57,297 nucleotides of DNA from Myxococcales bacterium (GTDB lineage: Bacteria > Myxococcota > UBA727 > GCA-2721815), in NCBI GenBank assembly GCA_002721815.1, contig PBLQ01000053.1, forward strand, positions 1-57,297. The letters run 5' to 3'. A model generated the notes under the pieces. The model did no database searches, was not told the origin of the DNA, and worked only from the letters and a program-made list of their open reading frames with translations. Position numbers and translations under genes: made by a program. Positions 36,047 to 45,680 of this stretch are shown here, piece after piece; position 1 is the stretch's first letter; the number at the start of each line of letters is the position of its first letter.

Positions 36047-37087
36047 ATGGACCCCTTCTGGTCAGATATTTTTAGGATAGGCTTAAGCTGCGTGGTCGCC
36101 TGGGCCATCGCTCTATATCTCGCGCCCGGCATCATCGCTGCAGCGGAGCGCTACGGCATTGTGGATTCCCCGGACCACCCACTGAAGCAACAAGAAAAGC
36201 CAGTGGCCTATTTGGGTGGTTTGGTCATCTTCATCGGCTTTGTCCTTGGATTAGCAGTGACCACCGAATTCGACGCCCGGGTTTTGGGACTTTTACTGGC
36301 CTCCAGTTTGGTGGTGGCGGTGGGCTTAATCGATGATTTGGGCACGCTGATTCCACGAGACAAATTGCTTGGCCAAATTCTCGCCGCACTAATTCTGGTT
36401 AAATCCGGTCTTCAACTTAATTTGGCAGGTGTCCCCTACCCGATCAATGAAACCGCGACCATCCTTTGGTTGGTCACCTGTATGAATGCTTTCAATATAG
36501 TGGACGTCTCTGATGGATTAGCAACCACAGCCGGTATCATTGGCGCTTTGAGCGTGGGCGTCTTGGCCACTTTATCCGGTGATCACCAAGCTGCCACTGT
36601 TGCCTTTTGTCTCCTCGGGGGCTGCTTAGGATTCCTAAAGTACAACAAAGCTCCGGCCCGTATGTATTTGGGCGACACGGGTTCAATGATGCTCGGTACC
36701 ATTCTTGGGGGACTCTTTGTGGCCGGCCAGTACAGTCAAGCAAATCAAATGGCAGCATTCATCGCGCCCTTATCCTTGCTTGCCATTCCCTTGTTTGATT
36801 TGGCCCTGGTTATCATTGCACGACTGGCCACGGGCAAAACCATCTATCATGGTTCGACCGACCATTTTGCCGTCCGTCTGCGGGGTGCGGGGTGGACGCC
36901 CAATCAAATCGCACTCGCTGCTGGTGTGGCCGGTGCCATTTTTGCTGCGGGTGGTATAACGCTGTCTTTGGCTACGCCCCAATCGGCACTTTGGCTCTGT
37001 CTGGGGATTCTTAGTTTCGGATTTTTATTGCTGTTCATCATGCTTTTAAAATTCCCAGCGCCCTCTGCCCAGAAAGAACAATCCTGA
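36047..37087 (+). CDS. polyprenyl-phosphate sugar-1-phosphate transferase (WecA/MraY family)
   Basis: A 346-residue protein with about ten or eleven membrane helices. Family motifs: KPVAYLGGLVIF (a KPxxGG-like motif), VGLIDDLGTLIPRDKLLGQ (catalytic Asp-Asp), FNIVDVSDGLA (the NxxDGxDGLA region, here with DVSDG), MYLGDTGSMMLG, and the HGSTDHFAVRL His motif. It should move a sugar-1-phosphate (GlcNAc or similar) from UDP-sugar to undecaprenyl phosphate, starting assembly of this cluster's glycan. It is in the plus-strand run, 3 bp before the last GT gene. MraY is less likely, as no murein genes are near. Confidence 0.88.
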   Translation: MDPFWSDIFRIGLSCVVAWAIALYLAPGIIAAAERYGIVDSPDHPLKQQEKPVAYLGGLVIFIGFVLGLAVTTEFDARVLGLLLASSLVVAVGLIDDLGTLIPRDKLLGQILAALILVKSGLQLNLAGVPYPINETATILWLVTCMNAFNIVDVSDGLATTAGIIGALSVGVLATLSGDHQAATVAFCLLGGCLGFLKYNKAPARMYLGDTGSMMLGTILGGLFVAGQYSQANQMAAFIAPLSLLAIPLFDLALVIIARLATGKTIYHGSTDHFAVRLRGAGWTPNQIALAAGVAGAIFAAGGITLSLATPQSALWLCLGILSFGFLLLFIMLLKFPAPSAQKEQS

Positions 37088-37090
37088 GCC

Positions 37091-38236
37091 ATGGGCGCCC
37101 TGGTGCATATCATCACTTCCATGGAACTGGGCGGTGCGCAGAAAATATGTTTATCCACAGTTCAACATTTTGCCGCCCAAGGCCGCCCCACTTTCTTGAT
37201 CTACGGTGAGGATGGTCCTCTCACGCCATTAGCGAGGGAGTACATGGGAGCCAAACTGATCAGAGTCCCCGCATTGCAACGTGCCATTTCCATTCCCAGG
37301 GACATACAATGCGCCTTGCAGTTGCAAAAAATAATGCAGCAACTTCGCAACAAACACGATGACTTGGTTGTTCACACCCACAGCAGTAAAGCTGGCATTC
37401 TAGGCCGATTGGCCGCTGGCTCCCACCCAGGACAGAAAGTATGTCACACCGTTCACGGGTTTGGCTTCCCCGCTTTCACGCCGGCAACCCAATGGGTACC
37501 CATCCAATTAGAACGAATGGCCGGCGCGCGCACCCACCATTTACTTTTCGTGAGCGAGCAGGACCAGCAACGAGCCGAACAATTAAGGTTGGCCCCCTCC
37601 GCACAATCACATATTTTAAGAGCGGGCGTCGACCCCAGTGCGATTCAACAACCATTAGACGAAACGGAGCGGTTTCATCACCTCCAAGAAATGGGCTTCA
37701 ACCCGGATGACTTGTTGGTGGTGAGTGTTGCCAATGCCAAACCGCAAAAAGACCCGTTGTTTCACGTGATGATTCTGGCGGAATTGGTAAAAATGAATCC
37801 CAAGTTTAAAATGATTTTCTTAGGGGACGGCCCGCTGCTCAGCGATATGAAACAAAAAGCGCAATCGTTGGGCATAGAAAAGCATCTTTTTGCACCAGGC
37901 TTTGTTTCAGACGTTCGTCCTTATTTGCATCTCAGCCAAGGATTTGTATTGGCCAGCCGGTTTGAAGGACTCCCCTGTTCAGTTTTAGAGGCACTCTGTG
38001 TGGGTCTTCCGACTTTCGTGCGGGACAATGGTTGGGCCCGTGATCTTCGACAATGGGCACAACGCTTTTTCCCGCTGGCAGCGGATGCCTCGGCTGAATA
38101 TTTTGCCGAAACCATTGTTGGAGAGATAAAGGGTTCGGGCACCCACGTGCCCAATGCGCTTCCATCCGAGTTCACGCTCGCCGGCATGCTCCATCAACTC
38201 GAAACCATTTACGTTTCGTCGTCCAAACCGTTTTGA
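37091..38236 (+). CDS. glycosyltransferase family 4
   Basis: A 381-residue GT-B: HIITSMELGGAQKICLSTVQHFA opens with the GGAQ loop, HTHSSKAGILGRLA and HTVHGFGF are the acceptor side, and LLVVSVANAKPQKDPLFHVMILAELV begins the donor domain. FVLASRFEGLPCSVLEALCVGLPTFVRDN holds the ExxxxxE motif. It resembles transferases of O-antigen and exopolysaccharide clusters and probably adds the sugar after the WecA-type step. It is the last gene of the cluster and overlaps the convergent pilR gene by 28 bp. No Wzx flippase, Wzy polymerase or ABC exporter is present in the window. Confidence 0.85.
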   Translation: MGALVHIITSMELGGAQKICLSTVQHFAAQGRPTFLIYGEDGPLTPLAREYMGAKLIRVPALQRAISIPRDIQCALQLQKIMQQLRNKHDDLVVHTHSSKAGILGRLAAGSHPGQKVCHTVHGFGFPAFTPATQWVPIQLERMAGARTHHLLFVSEQDQQRAEQLRLAPSAQSHILRAGVDPSAIQQPLDETERFHHLQEMGFNPDDLLVVSVANAKPQKDPLFHVMILAELVKMNPKFKMIFLGDGPLLSDMKQKAQSLGIEKHLFAPGFVSDVRPYLHLSQGFVLASRFEGLPCSVLEALCVGLPTFVRDNGWARDLRQWAQRFFPLAADASAEYFAETIVGEIKGSGTHVPNALPSEFTLAGMLHQLETIYVSSSKPF

Positions 38237-39609
38237 ATGCCGAGCTTGGCGACCCGATAACGAAACGACCGAAAACTGAGCCCCAACAACTTGGCCGCTT
38301 CTTTCTTTTTGCCATTGGTTTTTTCCAAAGCCAAAGTTAAAAGGTGAGATTCATAAGCTTCCAGCCAGTCTTCCATGGGAATGCCTTGTTCGGGAATCTC
38401 TTGCACCTCAAAATTAGCAGAAAAGGAGTTCGAACGCTCAACGTCACGCACCCTTTGGGGCAAATCTTTCAAAGAGAGTGCGGTTCCCTGTCCCAAAGTC
38501 ACAGCACGTTCTACGGTGTTTTCTAACTCCCGCACATTCCCCGGCCAATGCCATGCAACCAATTGGGCCATGGCTTCATCGTGGATGCCATGCATGTTTC
38601 GGTTCTGCTCTTCGCAATATTTAACGAGAAACGATTCGGCCAACAGGGGGATGTCTTGTTTGCGGTCCCTTAGGGGAGGCAGATGGATGGGAATGATATT
38701 TAAACGGAAGAACAGATCTTCACGAAAGCGTCCCTCTTTCACCTCTTCTTCAAGGTCTCTATTCGTGGCCGCTAAGAAACGGCAATGGATTTGTGTGTCG
38801 TGATTCGCGCCCACGGGGCGCACCTGTTTTTCTTGCAGCACCCGAAGTAATTTAACCTGCATGAGCATGGGCAGTTCGGCAATCTCATCTAAAAAAACAG
38901 TGCCCGTTTCAGCCGCAGTCAACAATCCCTCTTTGTCTTGGTTGGCGCCGGTAAAGGCACCTTTCACATGGCCAAACAATTCGCTTTCGATGAGGTTTTC
39001 AGGAATGGCACCGCAGTTGATGGGGACGAAAGGGTCCGCCGCCCGCAACCCACGCGAATGGATGGCCCGTGCCACCATTTCTTTGCCCGTGCCACTTTCG
39101 CCGGTGATCAAAACGGTTGAGTTGGTAGGGGCCACGCGTTCCACAATATCGAGCACATCCTTGAGAGCAGGCGCACTGCCGATGAGTCGCTGCCTTGCGG
39201 TACGCGTCTCAAGTTGGTGCCGCAGTTTTGTGTTTTCGTTTTCCAGGTTGATGCGTTTGATTGCACGTGCAATCACTAATTTGAGTTCGTCGACTTTAAA
39301 TGGCTTGATGATGTAATCGTAGGCCCCACCCTTCATGGCCTCTAAGGCGTTTTCCGTGGTGGCAAAGGCCGTCATCATTAGTACCAAAGTAGATGAGTTG
39401 TTATCTTTCACCCATCGTAAGACGTCCATGCCCGACCCTCGAGGCATTCTCAAATCGGTAAGAACGATATCGAAAGTTTTCTCCCCCAATTTGGCGATAC
39501 CGCTCACCGCATCTTCTACCAAAGTCGGGTTATAACCTTCTCGGCGGAGAAAAATATCAAGGAACTCTCTGATGGAAGGTTCATCATCTATGACGAGAAT
39601 ATTTACCAA
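38209..39609 (-). CDS. pilR: sigma-54-dependent response regulator PilR-like
   Basis: A 466-residue NtrC-type activator. Receiver: ILVIDDEPS, Asp in VLTDLRMPRG (phosphorylation site near residue 52), and KPFKVDEL. AAA+ domain: GESGTGKEMVARAIH, GAFTGA (sigma-54 contact) and FLDEIAELP. A Fis-type helix-turn-helix closes it (KKKEAAKLLGLSFRSFRYRVAKLGI). The start is TTG at 39609, with AAGGAG 6 nt upstream; a longer frame from 39672 runs back into pilS. It should activate pilin transcription with PilS, but pilA is not in the window. It is the last gene of the pilB-pilT-pilC-pilS-pilR run. Confidence 0.92.
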   Translation of the reverse strand: MVNILVIDDEPSIREFLDIFLRREGYNPTLVEDAVSGIAKLGEKTFDIVLTDLRMPRGSGMDVLRWVKDNNSSTLVLMMTAFATTENALEAMKGGAYDYIIKPFKVDELKLVIARAIKRINLENENTKLRHQLETRTARQRLIGSAPALKDVLDIVERVAPTNSTVLITGESGTGKEMVARAIHSRGLRAADPFVPINCGAIPENLIESELFGHVKGAFTGANQDKEGLLTAAETGTVFLDEIAELPMLMQVKLLRVLQEKQVRPVGANHDTQIHCRFLAATNRDLEEEVKEGRFREDLFFRLNIIPIHLPPLRDRKQDIPLLAESFLVKYCEEQNRNMHGIHDEAMAQLVAWHWPGNVRELENTVERAVTLGQGTALSLKDLPQRVRDVERSNSFSANFEVQEIPEQGIPMEDWLEAYESHLLTLALEKTNGKKKEAAKLLGLSFRSFRYRVAKLGIQNGLDDET

Positions 39610-39619
39610 TGCAGGCTCC

Positions 39620-41416
39620 TTAAACTTCCTTGATGCTGGCCATGGCTTGCTGTGCCGCTTCTGTGGCCTCAATCTGAGATTCTGTGATCATGCCGTCGGC
39701 CAAGGGAACCCGCAGCCATACGGCGGCACCACCGTATTTACTCTGTCGCACTTGGATGGTCCCGTTTTGAGCACGAATGATTTGGTATACCCAAGCCATG
39801 CCCAATCCGGTGCCACTGCTTTTGGTGGTGTAAAAGGGCTCAAAAATTTTACCTCGGTTTTCGTTGGGGATGCCCGGCCCATTGTCTTCAATGCGCAATA
39901 AGGCCTTGCCCCGGTCTCGCCCCACCCAGATCCACACGCCAGGTGCCTCTTGATCGGGAACGCTGTCCAGGGCCTCCAGTGCGTTCCGGATTAAGTTCCA
40001 AATCACCTGCTCCATGTGATGGGGATCGACGAAGGCGGGTATATCCTCGGTGACGGTAATTTGAATCTTCGCGCTGGGCTCGAGGCCCGTTCGAATGGTT
40101 TCTACAGTGCGTTCCACCAATTCGCCCAGTCGCACCAAGTCCAGGTGTGGGGGCTTGGGACGCGCATAGTTGAGAAAATCTTTCACCAATGAAGAGAGAC
40201 GGTTTGACTCCCGTTGGATAATTTGAATCATCCTTGCATTTTCACCCCGTTCTTGCAGCGTGGGGTCTTGCGCCAGAAGCTCGAGGCAACCTGACATGGC
40301 CGCCAACGGATTTCTAATCTCGTGGGCCAGCCCCGCAGAAAACCGCCCCAGAGTAGCCAATCGGTCATGGTGTTTCATTTCCTCTTGCAGCGACCGCAAT
40401 TCTGTGAGGTTTTCGAATGTGATCACCTTCCCCGTCATCCCCCGAATCCCTTCAAGAGGTGCGATATTGCCGCCAATGAAAATGGGGTCGTTGTCATTGC
40501 CCAGCCGCAACTCAAATTGTTGGCGCGGTGACTGACCCTTGAGACAATCTGCCAGTTTGGGCATCACCCTTAAGATCGGTTCGCCAGCCAGCGTGTGCCG
40601 GCTGCCGGTCAAAAGAACATTCGCGATGGTGTTCGAAAAAACGATGATGCCATCGGTGTTGATGGTGAGCACGCCGGCCGGCAAGGACTGCAGCATGATG
40701 CCTGCCATACGTTCGAGCAGCTTGAACTGCACGCGAATCTCGCGGATGGCCTCGCGAGAGCTGCGCAATTGGTCACCCAGAAAAATAGCCAAAAAGGTGA
40801 TGACCCAAACCCCGCCCGTATGCGTGGTGAATCCCCACATAAGCTCTTTTTCACTCAATGCTCGGTCTTCGCCAAAAGGCACCAGCATACCCGAATACTG
40901 CCAGACGGCCACGAGCAAATAAGTGAGCGTCACCAACAGGGCGTAAAGTATCGTCCCCCGACGCGTTAAGAGTAAGGTGGCGCTGAGAACCAGGAGGGAA
41001 TAAAGAAAGAGGAAACCAGAGTCGACACCACCGGTGGCAATGATCAAAGCCGTGGACAGCATGATGTCGAATACCAGTTGGGAGTGAATGTGTGACCCTA
41101 AATGGCTTTGTCCTCGCCAACGCAACCAAGCCGAACCAACGAGGATTCCCACATACGCCAAAAAGCAGATAAAGTAGAGGGACCGTCCCCAGCGTTCTGA
41201 TACCAATCCCTGGGTTTTGAGTGCGACCACCAGGACCACGATCATCATCAAGGTGTATAAGACCACACGGAACGCCAATAACCACGTGAGACGGTTCACC
41301 AGCGCATTCTGTTCCGACCTTCGCTCCGTGAGTTTTTGAAACTCAGTGCGCGTTGGTAAAACGGCCAAGCTGCCAGGGTCTGTATCGGCTCTCGGCTCCT
41401 GGGCCACAAATGACAT
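39620..41416 (-). CDS. pilS: sensor histidine kinase PilS-like
   Basis: A 598-residue kinase. About six membrane helices (residues 45-210) form a sensor without a large periplasmic part, as in PilS. A PAS-like domain follows (LPAGVLTINTDGIIVFSNTIA), then HisKA with HEIRNPLAAMSG (phosphorylated His near residue 380) and HATPase motifs NLIRNALEAL, VEDNGPGIP-like IEDNGPGIP, and GTGLGMAWVYQI. It phosphorylates the PilR whose start is 10 bp downstream. The ATG at 41416 has GGTGGG upstream; a TTG one codon earlier is possible. The gene is 30 bp after pilC. Confidence 0.9.
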   Translation of the reverse strand: MSFVAQEPRADTDPGSLAVLPTRTEFQKLTERRSEQNALVNRLTWLLAFRVVLYTLMMIVVLVVALKTQGLVSERWGRSLYFICFLAYVGILVGSAWLRWRGQSHLGSHIHSQLVFDIMLSTALIIATGGVDSGFLFLYSLLVLSATLLLTRRGTILYALLVTLTYLLVAVWQYSGMLVPFGEDRALSEKELMWGFTTHTGGVWVITFLAIFLGDQLRSSREAIREIRVQFKLLERMAGIMLQSLPAGVLTINTDGIIVFSNTIANVLLTGSRHTLAGEPILRVMPKLADCLKGQSPRQQFELRLGNDNDPIFIGGNIAPLEGIRGMTGKVITFENLTELRSLQEEMKHHDRLATLGRFSAGLAHEIRNPLAAMSGCLELLAQDPTLQERGENARMIQIIQRESNRLSSLVKDFLNYARPKPPHLDLVRLGELVERTVETIRTGLEPSAKIQITVTEDIPAFVDPHHMEQVIWNLIRNALEALDSVPDQEAPGVWIWVGRDRGKALLRIEDNGPGIPNENRGKIFEPFYTTKSSGTGLGMAWVYQIIRAQNGTIQVRQSKYGGAAVWLRVPLADGMITESQIEATEAAQQAMASIKEV

Positions 41417-41447
41417 CAATACCCACCGTTCGAAAAGAAATGCGTTG

Positions 41448-42653
41448 CTATTGGATGTTACCTGCGATGGTAAAAATCGGCAAATACATCGCGATCAAAA
41501 ATCCACCCACCACAATGGCCAAAAACACCATGATGAGCGGCTCGAGCATAGAGGTGAGCCCACTGACCGAGGCGTCCACTTCCTCTTCGTAAAAATCAGC
41601 AATTTTGTTTAACATGGTATCGAGCGCGCCAGTATTCTCACCAATGGCCACCATATTCACCACCATGGGTGGGAAAGCGGATAAGTGCCCAAGGGGCTCC
41701 GACATGTTTCTCCCCTCACTCACCTTTTCACGCGTATAGAGAATGCCGTCCGAGACCACGGCATTCCCTGAGGCTTGGGCAACGATTTCCAAGCTGTCCA
41801 TGATGGGCACGCCGGAAGACAACATGGTGCCCATGGTCCGGGTGAACCGAGCCACCGCCACTTTTCGAATGATTTCACCCATGATCGGGGCATGGTAAAA
41901 GAACCGGTCCAAGGCTCTTTTGCCTTTAGGGTTGGATCGGATGGCATTGAATAAGGTGCCTAGCGCTATGGCCCCTAACACCGCCATCCACCAATTTTTC
42001 TGGGCCCCTTCAGACAAATCGATAACGAACTGTGTGGGCGCAGGTAGGCTACCACCAAAATCCGCAAACATTTGCTCAAAAACTGGAACCACCCAAATCA
42101 AAAGTACAGCAACCGCCATCATGGCCACGCCCATAATAGCGAGGGGATATACCAACGCGCCTTTCACTTGCTTGCGAAGTGCCACCTGCTTTTCGATGGC
42201 ACCGGCCAAACGCGCCATAATGGTGTCTAAAATCCCACCCACCTCGCCGGCAGCCACCAAGTTGACGAACAAGGGGTCAAACACTTTGTTGTGTTTCCTC
42301 AGCGCCTCAGCAAAGGTCTTTCCTGACTCTACGTCTTCTTTGACGTTCACCAAAACTTGTTTAAACCAGTAGTTCTCTTGCTGAGCACCCAAAATTTCGA
42401 GTCCTTGGACCAATGGCAAACCGGCATCGATCATGGTGGACAGCTGCCGGGTAAAAATCATGAGGTCTTTTGGCGTGACCCCACTGGAGCCAGGCATTTT
42501 TATGTAAAATTCTTTGGGCTTGTTTTTAACGTTGGTGACGTTCAGGCCTTGAGAGGACAGTTTTTGTTCAACCGCCTCTTTACTGGGACCATCCATCTCA
42601 CCTTTGATGGTGTCTCCAGTCTTGGTTTTCGCTGTCCATAGGAATGTGGCCAT
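41448..42653 (-). CDS. pilC: type IV pilus inner-membrane platform protein PilC
   Basis: A 401-residue GspF/PilC protein. It begins ATFLWTAKTKTGDTIKGEMDG and has two T2SSF domains. The first (about 65-190) has LMIFTRQLSTMIDAGLPLVQGLEIL and FVNLVAAGEVGGILDTIMARLA. The second (about 265-390) repeats the pattern with FTRTMGTMLSSGVPIMDSLEI and MVAIGENTGALDTMLNKIADFYEEEVD. Three membrane segments are expected near 170, 215 and 380. It anchors the PilB/PilT motors. AAGGGA lies 6 nt before the ATG. The gene is 71 bp after pilT. Confidence 0.95.
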   Translation of the reverse strand: MATFLWTAKTKTGDTIKGEMDGPSKEAVEQKLSSQGLNVTNVKNKPKEFYIKMPGSSGVTPKDLMIFTRQLSTMIDAGLPLVQGLEILGAQQENYWFKQVLVNVKEDVESGKTFAEALRKHNKVFDPLFVNLVAAGEVGGILDTIMARLAGAIEKQVALRKQVKGALVYPLAIMGVAMMAVAVLLIWVVPVFEQMFADFGGSLPAPTQFVIDLSEGAQKNWWMAVLGAIALGTLFNAIRSNPKGKRALDRFFYHAPIMGEIIRKVAVARFTRTMGTMLSSGVPIMDSLEIVAQASGNAVVSDGILYTREKVSEGRNMSEPLGHLSAFPPMVVNMVAIGENTGALDTMLNKIADFYEEEVDASVSGLTSMLEPLIMVFLAIVVGGFLIAMYLPIFTIAGNIQ

Positions 42654-42724
42654 CTGTTTCCCTTTTGCCTGTTTCGTACCCGCCGTGAAGATTTATAACA
42701 TCTATCCCAGCATTAAATCACGCT

Positions 42725-43831
42725 TTAGCCCCTATTTTTAACGTGATCGGTTTGCCCAAACACATAGCCGCTTTGCTTCAGCATGTTCCTTAGTTCTTCT
42801 TCTTCTAAGGATTTCACCAAAGCGGTGTCAGCCGTGATTTTCTCCTGTTTCACCAAAGACATCAAACTTTGGTTGAGCGTCAGGTTCCCGGACTGGCTCT
42901 GACCCATCTGCATGGCTGCATAAATCTGGTGCAGCTTATCATCCCGAATCAGACTGCGAATCCCAGAATGTGGCACCAAAACCTCCAAAGCCAATGATCG
43001 ACCATGACCCTCATCCACGGGCAGTAGGTTTTGACTGATCACCCCAACCAGCACAAAACTCAAAATGGTACGCACTCGCGCTTGATGGTTGGCGGGAAAA
43101 ACGTCGATAATGCGGTTTAAGGTTTGGACCGCGCCATTGGTGTGGAGGGTGGCCAAACACAAATGCCCGGTCTCCGCGAGCGTCATAGCCGCCTCGATGG
43201 TTTCAAGATCTCTCATTTCACCGATCAGCACCACATCCGGATCTTGTCGCAAGACATAACGTAAAGCATCCTTGAAGGATCGCGTGTCCTTACCCACTTC
43301 TCTTTGATTCACGATGCCTTTTTTATTGGGATGAATGTATTCAATGGGGTCTTCAATGGTGAGAATGTGACCTTCAGTTTCACGGTTAATTTTATCAACA
43401 ATACTCGCCAAGGTGGTGGACTTCCCTGAGCCCGTCGGTCCGGTGACCAATAATAAGCCGCGCGGTTTTTTCGCCAAATCAGCCACCACGGCCGGTAAAC
43501 CCAACTGCGCAAAGCTGGGCACCACAAATGGAATGCGACGAATGGCCGCGGCCACACTGTCTCGCTGAAAAAAGAGGTTTACCCGAAAGCGAGCCACGTC
43601 CTCGAGACCAAAACTGAGGTCCAGCTCTTGCCGTTCTTCAAACTCAGCTTTCTGTTTTTCGTTTAAGATGGAATAGGAAAGTGTCTTGATCTCGTCATTG
43701 GTTAAAGCAGGCGATTGCACTGGACGTAAAGTGCCGTTGACGCGTAGTTGTGGCGGTACACCCACGGTTAAATGCAAATCAGATGCATTCACATTGATCA
43801 TGGCCTTCAGCAAATCGATAAGTTGTACCAT
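42725..43831 (-). CDS. pilT: type IV pilus retraction ATPase PilT
   Basis: A 368-residue hexameric ATPase that retracts pili (twitching). NASDLHLTVGVPPQLRVNGTL, GPTGSGKSTTLASIVD (Walker A), TIEDPIEYIH, GEMRDLETIEAAMTLAETGHLCLATLHTNGA (Walker B and His box), and the C-terminal helical motif NLTLNQSLMSLVKQ are typical. I chose the ATG at 43831; a TTG at 43840 is nearer to AAGG. It lies 27 bp after pilB. The C-terminal retraction motif AIRE is not obvious here, but family assignment is secure. Confidence 0.94.
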   Translation of the reverse strand: MVQLIDLLKAMINVNASDLHLTVGVPPQLRVNGTLRPVQSPALTNDEIKTLSYSILNEKQKAEFEERQELDLSFGLEDVARFRVNLFFQRDSVAAAIRRIPFVVPSFAQLGLPAVVADLAKKPRGLLLVTGPTGSGKSTTLASIVDKINRETEGHILTIEDPIEYIHPNKKGIVNQREVGKDTRSFKDALRYVLRQDPDVVLIGEMRDLETIEAAMTLAETGHLCLATLHTNGAVQTLNRIIDVFPANHQARVRTILSFVLVGVISQNLLPVDEGHGRSLALEVLVPHSGIRSLIRDDKLHQIYAAMQMGQSQSGNLTLNQSLMSLVKQEKITADTALVKSLEEEELRNMLKQSGYVFGQTDHVKNRG

Positions 43832-43858
43832 AATGTTCAAATAACCTTATTTGGACGG

Positions 43859-45589
43859 TTATTCGTCATTAACCGTTACTCGGGTCACCTCTTCGATCGT
43901 GGTCACCCCTTCAAGTAGATGGGAAACGGCACTTTGGCGAAGGGTTTTAAATCCCAACTTCATCGCTTCCTGTTTGAGCTCCCCAGTGGATGCCCCATTC
44001 AAAATAAAATCTTTCAATGGCTCGTACATTTTTAACACTTCGAAAAAAGCGATCCGGCCTTTAAAACCCGTACCATTACACGCTTCGCAGCCCGAACCCT
44101 TGAATGCTTGAAAGGTACCGATTTTATCTTCCGGGACTTGCGCCCGTAACAAAGCATCACGAGGTAAATCGATAGGTTCTCGGCACCCTTGGCAAACACG
44201 CCGACCCAAACGCTGTGCCACGATCACATTCACCGCCGCCGTCACCAAGAACGGTTCGATGCCCATGTTAAGCATACGGGTGACCGTGGAAGGCACATCG
44301 TTGGTGTGGAGCGTGGACAACACCAAGTGACCGGTCAACGCAGCCTTCACCGCAATCTCTGCCGTTTCAAAGTCACGAATCTCCCCCACCATGATGATGT
44401 CAGGATCTTGTCGCAGAAACGAACGCAGCGTGGCCGCGAAGTTCAAACCAATGTCGTCATGCTGCTGTACCTGATTAATTCCTGCAAAGTTAAATTCAAC
44501 TGGGTCTTCAGCCGTAGAGATGTTCACCTCTGGGGTGTTGAGTGAAGAGAGCGCGGAGTACAACGTGGTGGTTTTCCCCGAACCCGTGGGGCCGGTCACC
44601 AAGCACATGCCGAAGGGTTTGAGAATCGCTTCTTTCCACACCACCAGCTGATCCTCATCGAGGCCAAGCTTGGTCATATCCAGCTGCAGGTTACTTTTAT
44701 CGAGCAGTCGCAAAACGATTTTTTCACCGTACAGCGTAGGACACACGGATACACGGTAATCCATCTCTTGGCCTTTACCGATGCGGAGCTTAATCCGGCC
44801 ATCCTGAGGCAGGCGACGTTCCGCAATGTCCAAACTCGACATAATCTTCACACGGGAAGCAATGGCGTTTTTCAGTTTCACCGGCGGGCGCATCACCTCA
44901 TACAAAGAGCCATCAATACGGTACCGAACCCTGAATTCTTTTTCGTAAGGTTCAATATGGATATCACTGGCCCCTTTTTTAATGGCATCCACCAAAATCA
45001 AGTTACACAGTTTCACCACTGGCGCATCTTCGGCCGCTTTGGCCAAATCGATACCGCCCCCCAAATCTTCCAGTTCGGTGACCTCGATGTCTTCTTCAGC
45101 AAAGTCATCCATAATGGAGTCAAAGTCCATGCCACCCAGGGCGTCTTCTTGGTCCTCTGCCTCCACCACGATGTAATACTTTTCGATGGCGTCTCTAATG
45201 GAAACTTCAGCGGCCACCACCACTTCAATGTTGTAACCCGTGATAAACTTCACCTCATCGATGGCGAAAATATTAGAGGGGTCGGCGATGGCCACAATCA
45301 ATGAGGCTCCCGCACGGTTCACTGGAATCACTTGGTGTTTTTCTGCCACCTCTTTGGGGATGAGTTTGATGATGTCACTGTCAATTTCAAAATCGCTCAG
45401 GTTGATGGCCGGAACGCCATACTGCTTTGCCAAGAACTGAGTCAGGTCGGCTTCTTCGATAAAGCCCAGTTTGATCAAGTGGTAGCCCAAACGACCGCCC
45501 TCTTGCTTTTGGGCCGTTTGCGCCTCTTGCAGCTCCACCAGGGAAATCATGTTTTCTCGAACGAGGAGTTCGCCCAAACGTCCTGCCAT
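43859..45589 (-). CDS. pilB: type IV pilus extension ATPase PilB (GspE family)
   Basis: A 576-residue motor. The N-terminal part (1-150) is a GspE_N/MshEN-like domain (LGELLVRENMISLVELQEAQTAQ, FLAKQYGVPAINLS), of the type that can bind c-di-GMP in relatives. The ATPase core has SDIHIEPYEKEFRVRYRIDG, GPTGSGKTTTLYSAL (Walker A), an Asp box AEDPVEF, and GEIRDFETAEIAVKAALTGHLVLSTLHTND. A four-Cys zinc site CQGC...CEAC sits near 460-505. It drives pilus extension through PilC. GAGG precedes the ATG. It is first of five pilus genes, 91 bp after ribF. Confidence 0.95.
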   Translation of the reverse strand: MAGRLGELLVRENMISLVELQEAQTAQKQEGGRLGYHLIKLGFIEEADLTQFLAKQYGVPAINLSDFEIDSDIIKLIPKEVAEKHQVIPVNRAGASLIVAIADPSNIFAIDEVKFITGYNIEVVVAAEVSIRDAIEKYYIVVEAEDQEDALGGMDFDSIMDDFAEEDIEVTELEDLGGGIDLAKAAEDAPVVKLCNLILVDAIKKGASDIHIEPYEKEFRVRYRIDGSLYEVMRPPVKLKNAIASRVKIMSSLDIAERRLPQDGRIKLRIGKGQEMDYRVSVCPTLYGEKIVLRLLDKSNLQLDMTKLGLDEDQLVVWKEAILKPFGMCLVTGPTGSGKTTTLYSALSSLNTPEVNISTAEDPVEFNFAGINQVQQHDDIGLNFAATLRSFLRQDPDIIMVGEIRDFETAEIAVKAALTGHLVLSTLHTNDVPSTVTRMLNMGIEPFLVTAAVNVIVAQRLGRRVCQGCREPIDLPRDALLRAQVPEDKIGTFQAFKGSGCEACNGTGFKGRIAFFEVLKMYEPLKDFILNGASTGELKQEAMKLGFKTLRQSAVSHLLEGVTTIEEVTRVTVNDE

Positions 45590-45680
45590 CTACAACCTCA
45601 CTTTATTGAAGGGGCCTCGATCGCGACCCTGCAACAGTGAGAGTTTAACTCAGCGAATGCACTGAATCCAAATAAGAGCC

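Noticed and set aside
43832-43840. TTG at 43840 as the pilT start
   Set aside because: The ATG at 43831 gives the standard PilT N-terminus; the TTG is kept only as an alternative.
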